A program made the position numbers and the translations under genes. 64,000 nt of DNA from Beroe forskalii (lineage: Eukaryota > Ctenophora > Nuda > Beroida > Beroidae): positions 94,224 to 158,223 of the forward strand of contig WFMF01000422.1 in assembly GCA_011033025.1 (NCBI GenBank). Direction: 5' to 3'. Of the stretch, positions 13,111 through 25,200 are shown one piece after another. The notes below the pieces were generated by a model. That model saw nothing but the letters and a program-made list of their open reading frames with translations. It ran no database searches and had not been told where the DNA came from. Position 1 is the stretch's first letter; each line of letters begins with the position of its first letter.

Positions 13111-13664
13111 CAAATTTCACTTCACGAATCCTAGAGAAATATAGCAGGCCGTCTTAATAATCTACTCATGTGAGCTTACTATGAAGTGATCTCAGGAACT
13201 CAATATCCTGCGCATTATCGTACATAATATTCTGTATTAATTTTATTTTCTTGTGTGCATATTTAAATCGAACTTATTTTCTGTTTTATTCCATTAAAGC
13301 TTTAATTAGTGATGAAATATTACCTAGTAGTATTGCTTCCGATTAACGCTGCATTTGATTTTTATAACATTTTGGGACTTAATGCGTTTTGCGAGAGGCT
13401 ATAATATTGAAAGCATTGCAATATAAGACCAATATTTTAGCATGACTACATGCCTTTGTGTCAGTGCTGAACATCAAATTGAGTAATATTGCCATATTAG
13501 TCAAACATCGTGACCATTGTGCAATCTTCTGTGCAGTCTGTACTCCTTGCCCCAACTCGTTTGATTTATTTCTGAGAACAACAAGCATTGCTCAGTCATT
13601 ATCTTGCATAGCATCGTTACGATTCACTTACTGCTTTCTGACTTATTCCAACCAAGTTTTTACG
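13111..13664. other. Intergenic, no supported gene
   Basis: AT-rich sequence between the LINE and the palindrome. Nothing recognisable. Confidence 0.5.
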
Positions 13665-13741
13665 GCAGATGCGCACCTTGCAATCGGCGCTGATCAGCGC
13701 CGATCAGCTTCGATCGGTGCCGATTGCAAGGGGGCATCTGC
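13665..13741. repeat. 77-bp near-perfect palindrome
   Basis: The left arm starts GCAGATGCGCACCTTGCAAT and the right arm ends ATTGCAAGGGGGCATCTGC. The centre is a string of CGGCGCTGATCAGCGCCGAT-type motifs that is itself palindromic. Related CTGATCAGCGCC motifs occur at 31459-31485, 57040-57076 and 63205-63227, suggesting a small dispersed family of foldback elements. Confidence 0.8.
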
Positions 13742-13784
13742 TATTTTTACTGAAAGTCAGAAATCGTTATTATCCAAAGTTGCC

Positions 13785-15466
13785 TTGCTCTCACTCAATC
13801 TTCTGTATTCCTACCTTGCTCTCACTCAATCTTCTGGACTCCTGCCTTGCTCTCACTCAATCTTCTGTACTCCTACCTTGCTCTCACTCAATCTTCTGTA
13901 TTCCTACCTTGCTCTCACTAAATCTTCTGTCCTCCAGCCTTGCTCTCACTCAATCTTCTGTAATCCTGCCTTGCTCTCACTCTATCTTCTGTACTCCTGT
14001 CTTGCTCTCACTCTATCTTCTGTACTCCTGCCTTGCTCTCACTCTATCTTCTGTACTGCTACCTTGCTCTCACTCAATCTTCTGTACTCCTACCTTGCTC
14101 TCACTCTATCTTCTGTACTCCTGCCTTGCTCTCACTCAATCTTCTGTACTGCTGCCTTGCTCTCACTCAATCTTCTGTACTCCTACCTTGCTCTCACTCA
14201 ATCTTCTGTACTCCTGCCTTGCTCTCACTCAATCTTCTGTAATCCTACCTTGCTCTCACTCTATCATCTGTACCCCTGCCTTGCTCTCACTCAATATTCT
14301 GTACTCCAGCCTTGCTCTCACTCAATCTTCTGTACTGCTACCTTGATCTCACTCTATCTTCTGTACTCCTGCCTTGCTCTTACTCAATCTTCTGTGCTCC
14401 TGCCTTGCTCTCACTCTATCTTCTGTATTCCTGCCTTGCTCTCACTCAATCTTCTGTACTCCTGCCTTGCTCTCACTCAATCTTCTGTACTCCTACCTTG
14501 CTCTCACTCAATCTTCTGTACTCCTGCCTTGCTCTCACTCTATCTTCTGTACTGCTACCTTGCTCTCACTCAATCTTCTGTACTACTGCCTTGCTCTCAC
14601 TCAATCTTCTGTACTCCTACCAATTGCTCTCACTCAATCTTCTGTACTCCTGTCTTGCTCTCACTCAATCTTCTGTTCTTCTGCCTTGCTCTCACTCAAT
14701 CTTCTGTACTCCTACCTTGCTCTCACTCAATCTTCTGTACTGCTGCCTTGCTCTCACTCAATCTTCTGTACTCCTGCCTTGCTCTCACTCTATCTTCTGT
14801 ACTCCTGCCTTGCTCTCACTCTATCTTCTGTACTCCTGCCTTGCTCTCACTCTATCTCTTCAACTCCTGCCTTGCTCTCAATCTTCTGCCTTGCTCCTGC
14901 TGCCTTGCTCTCACTCTGAACCTCTTCTCACTCCTCTGCCCTTGCTCTCACTCTATCTTCTGTACTCCTGCCTTGCTCTCACTCTATCTTCTGTACTCCT
15001 GCCTTGCTCTCACTCTACCTTCTGTACTCCTACCTTGCTCTCACTCTATCTTCTGTACTGCTGCCTTGCTCTCACTCAATCTTCTGTACTGCTACCTTGC
15101 TCTCACTCAATCTTCTGTACTCCTGCCTTGCTCTCACTCAATCTTCTGTACTCCTGCCTTGCTCTCACTAAATCTTCTGTAATCCTGCCTTGCTCTCACT
15201 AAATCTTCTGTACTCTTGTCTTGCTCTCACTCAATCTTCTGTCCTCCAGCCTTGCTCTCACTCAATATTCTTTACTCCTACCTTGCTCTCACTCAATCTT
15301 CTGTACTCCTACCTTGCTCTCACTCAATCTTCTGTAATCCAGCCTTGCTCTCACTCAATATTCTTTACTCCTACGTTGCTCTCACTCTATCTTCTGTACT
15401 CCTACGTTGCTCTCACTCTATCTTCTGTACCCCTGCCTTGCTCTCACTCAATATTCTGTACTCCCG
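13785..15466. repeat. 31-bp minisatellite, about 54 copies
   Basis: The unit is CCTTGCTCTCACTCAATCTT followed by CTGTACTCCTG. Common variants are CTCTATC for CTCAATC and CTGC or CTAC at the end. Because 31 is not a multiple of 3 and the unit lacks stops, all three forward frames remain open and encode the same 31-residue cycle in different phases. I regard the long translations as non-coding. Confidence 0.95.
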
Positions 15467-16218
15467 GCCCCCTTAAACGTGATAATGGTGGCCAAATGGT
15501 CACTGACTATGGTAAATGGGTTGATCTAATTCCCCATTCGCTTCTTCGTTCCAGAAATAAGATCTCCCGTGACTAGTCCCTCCCGAAATGACGTCTGACT
15601 GCTTCACTTTAGGTGTCGTGGTGACTGGTTACCCTCAGCTGTGTTACTGGTTACGTTGTAACCTCGGTGAGAGCCTACTGACCTCTCTCTGTCTCAGAAA
15701 GCAGTAGCCTCTCCCCTGTTCTTTTACCAAATAAGGAATAATGATCTCAATCCCCCTGGTACTCTCTAATATAAATGAAGGTTCGGCATCGTGCTCTGTG
15801 CATTTCTTTGAACAACCCTCTCCTTTATAATGAGTTGGGGTGTTACGGAGTGTGTGTGTGGAAATACAGTGCAATCCTGGCGGATTTTACACCCAGTTTT
15901 CATAACTTCCTCCTTCATTTGACTTTGAGACTCTCTTCGAGCTTTTCAATGAATCATTTGATATCATCTCACATGAACCACTTAATCAAAATACATCATA
16001 AATCATCCTTTTCGTCGTTTGAATGTTGTCATATCATCAATTGATACAATGTTGTTTTTGCAGTATCAGTGATATTTTTTCTTTCCAAGTACTGCTTTGC
16101 GATAGGTCCAGCTCTTTATGAGTGTTAGTGAGTATAAGTAAACCAGTGCGGTGCCCAGGACACATGTCAATGTCACCGTCAATCCTTGCTTGTCTGGTGA
16201 TGTAACCTCTCAAGAGAG
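15467..16218. other. Upstream flank of the MGQC gene
   Basis: No coding sequence supported. A TGACGTC CRE-like site lies near 15587, and repeated GACTGGTTAC/TACTGGTTAC motifs lie near 15620-15655. The region may contain the promoter and 5' leader of the gene whose first codon is at 16219, but no initiator is clear. Confidence 0.3.
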
Positions 16219-19200
16219 ATGGGTCAGTGCTTGGTCTGCCTCCGCAAAGTTACTGACACCAATGAAGGAGACAAGTCCGGCTCTAAATACACCGCCCTCA
16301 AGGTAATTCAGCTGTACAAAATGTACAGTGTACAATGTACAATGTACAATGTACAATGTACTTATGTACTATGTATATCATACATTGGACATGCGCGCGA
16401 TCTAGAAAGATTTGCAGTGTTTATGCGGACTTTCGGTCTCTACTCCCTTTGACTTCTTTTCTCCCCATTCACATTAAGATATCAACAGATAAACATGGCT
16501 CATCGACTTTATGATACTTTCAACTTTTCAACAGGTTTTGGTCGTTAAATGGTATTTTAAAGCATCTTTCAGCGAAAATTTAAAATGATTCTTGTTTATT
16601 TTGTGTATTTTGGGCATCTTCCAGTTCATTTGATTATCAGTTTGTACTGTCGATTTGTCAACTTCGGTTCGTCCAGTTGTGTCTGATGAAGTTTGTGTTT
16701 CATTCATGATTGATGTCTGTTTTAATTCGTAGCTTCCTACAATAAAGATGTATATTGTCTCGCATAATCCTGTCTTTCTAAACCATTAGTTGACCATGAA
16801 ACGTTGATAACATCTCTGTAAACCATTAGTTCGATGAAACATAACATCCTTCTAAACCATTAGTTCGATGAAACATAACATCTCTGTAAACCATTAGTTC
16901 GATGAAACATAACATCTCTGTAAACCATTAGTTCGATGAAACATAACATCTCTCTAAACCATAAGTTCGATGAACATAACATCTCTCTAGGGATGTCCGG
17001 AGCGGTGTAGCTGTGGAAGAGGCGCGTATTTCCGGCTACATCGTACTGCTCCTAGTGAGCGGGTGCTGTAATTTCCTAGACTTTCTCTTTCACAAAACAC
17101 CTCAGGAAACCGATCAAGAGGAGGAACTAGATGAGAGCATCAAGCAACGCCGCTTCACCTACACAGAGAAACGCAAGGATATCGGTGAGATACTAATTCT
17201 ATATGTACTTTAGAGGCGTAAGACGAACTCGCAGAAAATATAATTGCCTGCGAGAGCAGGCAATTATATAATATTTAAATGTCGACACCGCAGCTGGAGA
17301 CATTTAAATGATTTAGAGTGCGAGGCGAAGCGAAGCTGAGCCGAGTTCTCTAAATCATATTTCTGCGATGAGTTTGACCCTTTAAAGTGCTATAGTAGTT
17401 GCTATCTAAGTAATTGCTATAGTAGTTGCCAAGTACTCATTATAGTACTGTAGTAAGTTGCTGGATAGTAAGTTGCTAGATAGTAAGCAGTTTGTATCGT
17501 AGCTCCTTCCAGCAATAGCTATCAAGCCATCTAGCAGTATTGAGCTATCATGACACCCCACCTAGCACGGTCAGCAGTGAAGCAGGTGGGTGGTACAGGA
17601 TTGCTCAAGATTGCCTTGTTCCAATCTTCATCATCCCTAGTTACTAGCAGACTTGCATCAATCGAATCAACTCTTGACATCCCTGCGTTTCAGTGAGCAA
17701 TGAAATCCCCCGGACGGCGTCAGGGTCGTCCCTTGCCAAGTCCCGCCCAGACGTGCCCGCCAAGCCCACTAAGCGAGTGTCTGCGGACGCGTCCTCAGAG
17801 TCAGAATCAGACAAGGCTGCGTTAGTTCCTGAATCCCCGGCCTCAGAAACCGACACCACGAGTAAGCAGTGGGTGATTCGGGGAATTTGATAAATTCAAT
17901 AATCTTAAAAAATGGAAATAGATGTCAAAATATTAAAAGATTAAATATTAAACCATAAAATTGCAGACGTATCTAAGACAAACCCTCTTTTCCAAGTGTC
18001 AAAAGCGAGAAGAGCAAACTTTTGAAAGAGGAAGCAGTTGAAGATGCCAAACCCGTGTTGAAAGAAAAGCCCGCTATCAAAGGGAAACCCGTACTCGCAG
18101 AGAAACCTGGAAGTCCTCCAGAAGTGCCCAAGGAAAAACCAGGAGTTGTTGAAGTGGAAGAGGAAGCTAAACCTACTGTTGAAGTGTCTGATGTGAAACC
18201 CACGATAGAAGAGACGCCAAGTGAAGAATCCCCGGAGGAAGGAGAGGAAGATAAGGAGCAGGAAGAAAAGAAAGAGGAGGAAGTGACTGTGACTGATAAG
18301 GAAGAGGAAGAGGAAACGGTAGTGGAGGAAGAGGAGGAGGAGACTGCTGGAGAGGACTCCAAGAAGGAGGATGAAGCAGCTGAAGATGAGGCTGGTGATG
18401 AGGACACACCGACACTAGATGATGAGGTGAGAGAGAAGCAGGGGCTTCTGTTGGATATCACAGGGCAATTTGTACTTTTGTCATTGATTGATGTTACTGG
18501 GATCCCCATGTTACTAGGATCCCCATGTTACTAGGATCCCCATGTTACTAGGATACCCATGTTACTAAGATACCCATGTTACTAGGATCCCCATGTTACT
18601 AGGATCCCCATGTTACTAGGATCCCCATGTTACTAGGATCCCCATGTTACTAGGATCCCCCATGTTACTAGGATCCCCATGTTACTAGGATCCCCATGTT
18701 ACTAGGATCCCCATGTTACTGGGATCCCCATGTTACTAGGATCCCCATGTTACTAGGATCCCCATGTTACTAGGATCCCCATGTTACTAGGATCCCCCAT
18801 GTTACTAGGATCCCCATGTTACTAGGATCCCCATGTTACTAGGATCCCCATGTTACTAGGATCCCCATGTTACTAGGATCCCCATGTTACTAGGATCCCC
18901 ATGTTACTAGGATCCCCATGTTACTAGGATCCCCCATGTTACTAGGATCCCCATGTTACTAGGATCCCCATGTTACTAGGATCCCCATGTTACTAGGATC
19001 CCCATGTTACTGAGATCCCCATGTTACTAGGATCCCCATGTTACTAGGATCCCCATGTTACTAGGATCCCCATGTTACTAGGATCCCCATGTTACTAGGA
19101 TCCCCATGTTACTAGGATCCCCATGTTACTAGGATCCCCATGTTACTAGGATCCCCATGTTACTAGGATCCCCATGTTACTAGGATCCCCATGTTACTAG

Positions 19201-22200
19201 GATCCCCATGTGTTACTAGGATCCCCATGTTACTAGGATCCCCATGTTACTAGGATCCCCATGTTACTAGGATCCCCCATGTTACTAGGATCCCCATGTT
19301 ACTAGGATCCCCATGTTACTAGGATCCCCCATGTTACTAGGATCCCCATGTTACTAGGATCCCCATGTTACTAGGATCCCCATGTTACTAGGATCCCCAT
19401 GTTACCATGTTACTAGGATCCCCATGTTACTAGGATCCCCATGTTACTAGGATCCCCATGTTACTAGGATCCCCATGTTACTAGGATCCCCATGTTACTA
19501 GGATCCCCATGTTACTAGGATCCCCATGTTACTAGGATCCCCATGTTACTAGGATCCCCATGTTACTAGGATCCCCATGTTACTAGGATCCCCATGTTAC
19601 TAGGATCCCATGTTACTAGGATCCCCATGTTACTAGGATCCCCATGTTACTAGGATCCCCCATGTTACTAGGATCCCCATGTTACTAGGATCCCCATGTT
19701 ACTAGGATCCCCATGTTACTAGGATCCCCATGTTACTAGGATCCCCATGTTACTAGGATCCCCATATCCCCATGTTACTAGGATCCCCATGTTACTAGGA
19801 TCCCCATGTTACTAGGATCCCCATGTTACTAGGATCCCCCCATGTTACTAGGATCCCCATGTTACTAGGATCCCCATGTTACTAGGATCCCATGTTACTA
19901 GGATCCCCATGTTACTAGGATCCCCGTGTTACTAGGATCCCCATGTTACTAGGATCCCCATGTTACTAGGATCCCCATGTTACTAGGATCCCCATGTTAC
20001 TAGGATCCCCATGTTACTAGGATCCCCATGTTACTAGGATCCCCATGTTACTAGGATCCCCATGTTACTAGGATCCCCATGTTACTAGGATCCCCATGTT
20101 ACTAGGATCCCCATGTTACTAGGATCCCCATGTTACTAGGATCCCCATGTTACTAGGATCCCCATGTTACTAGGATACCCATGTTACTAGGATCCCCATG
20201 TTACTAGGATACCCATGTTACTAGGATCCCCATGTTACTAGGATCCCCATGTTTCTAGGATCCCCATGTTACTAGGATCCCCATTCCCCATGTTGCTAGG
20301 ATACCCATGTTACTATGATCCCCCACTGAATACATATCGCTAACTACCAGTCACACGCCTGCTACTCATGACTAGCTCGGAGCTATAGTGATGATGGTAC
20401 TAACATTCGTTGTACTTCAACACAAGGCTTCAACATAACAATATACTCTGACACAGCACACGGCGCTTGTACAACACGGCCTTTAGCAACACACATTCGA
20501 GTTTTACATATTTCTATACCAGCTGCTCTATAGCCCTTGTTGTAGAGGTGTTTTGAGATCTGATGTGACACGCCGCTCTTCTGGTATGTTGTGTGCTGCT
20601 TTGGTGTTGTGAATCTCTCAACACGTTTTAATTCACTCATTACCGCATCCTCCCATTTCTTTTCCTCCTTTTTCCTCCTCCTCCTCCTAGTTTCCTTCCT
20701 GTTACCGGGCGACTTGGAGTGCCCTCCTAAAAAGGTCAGATGATTAGGTAGTTTTTCTGGATATATCTATCATTATGTGGATGTTATAACGACTCCTATG
20801 TTGTATAATATGGTACTGTAAACCGCTAAGTACACGAAGTAATTAGTCCGCTCACTGTAGTGCCTGCTTCATGTACTATTGTGTACATTATTGGAACTGT
20901 CTTTGTAGCCTTCTCTCTCTGTGTGCCTGTGTTCTAGACCGAGTTAAATATATTGCTACATATTTCCGATTTCTTATTTGAATTGTTTTCTCTTTGTCTG
21001 AGTCTCCGTATTCACTTCGTAACTCGAGGATAAGAATGCTTGTTATGTGCTTCACTCTGTGTAAAGTGCCTTTTAATCTGCAATGAAAAAATCACGGCGA
21101 TCCAAGGTGGGCCCTCTATTAAAGCACAAGTAATCATCGTGTGTTTCACTTCATTGTGTATTGTGTATTATGTATAGGGTCTTTACTATGTACAGTGTTC
21201 ACTTTGAATACATGCACTTTCACAATAGATCTGCGTGTTTCAGGGGACTGAGAAGTTAACTAACACAGATCTGCGTGTTTCAGGGGACTGAGAAGTTAAC
21301 TAACACAGATCTGTGTGTTGCAGGGGACTGAGAAGTTAACTAACACAGATCTGCGTGTTGCAGGGGACTGAGAAGTTAACTAACACAGATCTGCGTGTTT
21401 CAGGGGACTGAGAAGTTAACTAACGGAGCCAGCAGTCCGGCAGCCTCCATGGATTTCAATGAGATTGAGGACACTGCCGCGCTCACCTCCATTACCAAGA
21501 GCAGAGTCAGAGGTTATTGTGAAGATGGCCCCTCCATAACCATCGATCCTTTACCCTTTCTGGATGGCTCCACTCCAGTTGTTCTGCCGTCCCCTCCCAT
21601 TCTTAGTCCCTCCCAGTGTTTCTGCCAGGTTAGTCCCAGTGCTTCTGCCAGGTTAGTCCCTCCCAGTCCAGTGTTTTCTGCCAGGTTGGTCCCTCCCAGT
21701 TCTTCCCCAGGTTTCTGCCAGGAGTCCCTCCCAGTGCTTCTGCCAGGTTGGTCCTCCATGTTTCTGCCAGGTTAGTCCCTCCCCAGTTATTTCTGCCAGG
21801 TTAGTCCCTCCCAAGTGCTTCTGCCAGGTCGGATCCTCCCAGTGCTTCTGCCAGGTTAGTCCCTCCCCAGTGCTTCTGCCAGGTTAGTCCTCCCCATTCT
21901 TTCTGCCTTTAGTCCTCCCAGTGCTTCTGCCCATACACATAGTCCCTCCCCAGTGCTTCTGCCAGGTTAGTCCCTCCCCAGTGCTTCTGCCAGGTTAGTT
22001 AACCTCCCAGTTACTCGAGGCTGCCAGGTTAGTCCTCCCAGTGCCCCAGGTTGTCCTCTCTCCCAGTGCTTCTGCCAGGTTAGTTTCCTCCCCAGTGCTT
22101 CCCTGTTACAGGGATCCCAGTCCCTCCCCAGTGCTTCTGCCAGGTTAGTCCCTCCCAGTGCTTCTGCCAGGTTAACCCTCCCAGTGCTTCTGCCAGGTTA

Positions 22201-25200
22201 GTCCCTCCCAGTGCTTCTGCCAGGTTAGTCCTCCCCAGTGCTTCTGCCAGGTTAGTCCTCCCCAGTGCTTCTGCCAGGTTAGTCCCTCCCCAGTGCTTTG
22301 GTCCCAGTGCTTCTGCCAGGTTAATTAACAGGCTCCCAGTGCTTCTGCCAGGTTAGTCCCTCCCCAGTGCTTCTGCCAGGTTAGTCCCTCCCCAGTGCTT
22401 CTGCCAGGTTAGTCCTCCCCAGTGCTTCTGCCAGGTTAGTCCCTCCCCAGTGCTTCTGCCAGGTTAGTCCTCCCCAGTGCTTCTGCCAGGTTGTCCTCCC
22501 AGTGCTTCTGCCAGGTTAGTCCCTCCCCAGTGCTTCTGCCAGGTTAGTCCCTCCCCAGTGCTTCTGCCAGGTTAGTCCCCCCAGTGCTTCTGCCAGGTTA
22601 GTCCCTCCCCAGTGCTTCTGCCAGGTTAGTCCCTCCCCAGTGCTTCTGCCAGGTTAGTCCCTCCCAGTGCTTCTGCCAGGTTAGTCCCTCCCCAGTGCTT
22701 CTGCCAGGTTAGTCCCTCCCCAGTGCTTCTGCCAGGTTAGTCCTCCCCAGTGCTTCTGCCAGGTTAGTCCCTCCCCAGTGCTTCTGCCAGGTTAGTCCCT
22801 CCCCAGTGCTTCTGCCAGGTTAGTCCCTCCCCAGTGCTTCTGCCAGGTTAGTCCCTCCCCAGTGCTTCTGCCAGGTTAGTCCCCCCCAGTGCTTCTGCCA
22901 GGTTAGTCCTCCCAGTGCTTCTGCCAGGTTAGTCCCTCCCAGTGCTTCTGCCAGGTTAGTCCCTCCCCAGTGCTTCTGCCAGGTTAGTCCCTCCCCAGTG
23001 CTTCTGTCAGGTTAGTCCCTCTCCAGTGCTTCTGCCAGTTAGTCCCTCCCAATTAAGCTGCCGGGTTAGTCCCTCCCAGTGCTTCTGCCAGGTTAGTCCC
23101 TCCCCAGTGCTTCTGCCAGGTTAGTCCCTCCCAGTGCTTCTGCCAGGTTAGTCCCTCCCCAGTGCTTCTGCCAGGTTGGTCCCTCCCCAGTGCTTCTGCC
23201 AGGTTAGTCCCTCCCCAGTGCTTCTGCCAGGTTAGTCCCTCCCCAGTGCTTCTGCCAGGTTAGTCCCTCCCCAGTGCTTCTGCCAGGTTAGTCCCTCCCC
23301 AGTGCTTCTGCCAGGTTAGTCCCTCCCCAGTGCTTCTGCCAGGTTAGTCCCTCCCCAGTGCTTCTGCCAGGTTGGTCCCTCCCCAGTGCTTCTGCCAGGT
23401 TAGTCCCTCCCCCAGTGCTTCTGCCAGGTTAGTCCCTCCCCAGTGCTTCTGCCAGGTTGGTCCTCCCCAGTGCTTCTGCCAGGTTAGTCCCTCCCCAGTG
23501 CTTCTGCCAGGTTAAGTCCCTCCCAGTGCTTCTGCCAGGTTGGTCCCTCCCAGTGCTTCTGCCAGGTTAGTCCCTCCCCAGTGCTTCTGCCAGGTTAGTC
23601 CCTCCCAGTGCTTCTGCCAGGTTAGTCCCTCCCAGTGCTTCTGCCAGGTAATTCCCTCCCCAGTACTTCTGCCAGGTTAGTCCCTCCCCAATGCTTCTGC
23701 CAGGTTATTCCCTCCCAGTGCTTCTGCCAGGTTAGTCCCTCCCAGTGCTTCTGCCAGGTTAGTCCCTCCCCAGTGCTTCTGCCAGGTTGGTCCCTCCCCC
23801 AGTGCTTCTGCCAGGTTAGTCCCTCCCAGTGCTTCTGCCAGGTTATTCCCTCCCCATGCTTCTGCCAGGTTAGTCCCCCCCAGTGCTTCTGCCAGGTTAG
23901 TCCCTCCCCAGTGCTTCTGCCAGGTTAGTCCCTCCCCAGTGCTTCTGCCAGGTTAGTCCCTCCCAGTGCTTCTGCCAGGTTAGTCCCTCCCCAGTGCTTC
24001 TGCCAGGTTAGTCCCTCCCCAGTGCTTCTGCCAGGTTAGTCCCTCCCCAGTGCTTCTGCCAGGTTAGTCCCTCCCAGTGCTTCTGCCAGGTTAGTCCCTC
24101 CCCAGTGCTTCTGCCAGGTTAGTCCCTCCCCAGTGCTTCTGCCAGGTTAGTCCCTCCCCAGTGCTTCTGCCAGGTTAGTCCCTCCCCAGTGCTTCTGCCA
24201 GGTTAGTCCCTCCCCAGTGCTTCTGCCAGGTTAGTCCTCCCAGTGCTTCTTCCCAGGTTGCCAGGTTAGTCCCTCCCAGTGCTTCTGCCAGGTTAGTCCC
24301 TCCCAGTGCTTCTGCCAGGTTGGTCCTCCCCAGTGCTTCTGCCAGGTTGGTCCCTCCCCAGTGCTTCTGCCAGGTTAGTCCCTCCCAGTGCTTCTGCCAG
24401 GTTAGTCCCTCCCCAGTGCTTCTGCCAGGTTAGTCCCTCCCCAGTGCTTCTGCCAGGTTAGTCCCTCCCCAGTGCTTCTGCCAGGTTAGTCCCTCCCAGT
24501 GCTTCTGCCAGGTTAGTCCCTCCCAGTGCTTCTGCCAGGTTAGTCCCTCCCCAGTGCTTCTGCCAGGTTAGTCCTCCCAGTGCTTCTGCCAGGTTAGTCC
24601 CTCCCAGTGCTTCTGCCAGGTTAGTCCCTCCCCAGTGCTTCTGCCAGGTTAGTCCCTCCCCAGTGCTTCTGCCAGGTTAGTCCCTCCCCAGTGCTTCTGC
24701 CAGGTTAGTCCCTCCCCAGTGCTTCTGCCAGGTTAGTCCCTCCCAGTGCTTCTGCCAGGTTAGTCCCTCCCCAGTGCTTCTGCCAGGTTAGTCCCTCCCC
24801 AGTGCTTCTGCCAGGTTAGTCCCTCCCCAGTGCTTCTGCCAGGTTAGTCCCTCCCCAGTGCTTCTGCCAGGTTAGTCCCTCCCAGTGCTTCTGCCAGGTT
24901 AGTCCCTCCCCAGTGCTTCGCCAGGTTAGTCCCTCCCCACTGCTTCTGCCAGGCTAGTCCCTCCCCAGTGCTTCTGCCAGGTTAGTCCCTCCCCAGTGCT
25001 TCTGCCAGGTTAGTCCCTCCCTAGTGCTTCTGCCAGGTTAGTCCCTCCCCAGTGCTTCTGCCAGGTTAGTCCCTCCCCAATGTTTCTGCCGGGTTAGTTC
25101 CTCCCCAGGTTAGTCCCTCCCTAGTGCTTCTGCCAGGTTAGTCCCTCCCCAGTGCTTTTGCCAGGTTAGTCCTTCCCCACTGCTTCTGCCAGGCTAGTCC

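Noticed and set aside
13458..15576. Open frames of up to 574 residues with Leu/Ser/Cys repeats
   Set aside because: A 31-bp tandem unit without stops keeps every forward frame open. The same 31-residue cycle appears in each, and no start or splice evidence favours one.
17230..17367. tRNA or tRNA-like gene because of the cloverleaf plan
   Set aside because: Arms and loops are far larger than in tRNA, and no A-box or B-box consensus is visible.
17973..18509. Minus-strand Ser-rich frame of 178 residues
   Set aside because: It is the antisense of the acidic Glu/Lys exon 4 of the MGQC gene. Ser-rich strings are the expected complement of GAA/GAG/GGA codons.
20691..20734. Possible 44-nt exon after a strong pyrimidine tract
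   Set aside because: Its length would break the frame into exon 5 and its translation lacks the composition of the neighbouring exons.
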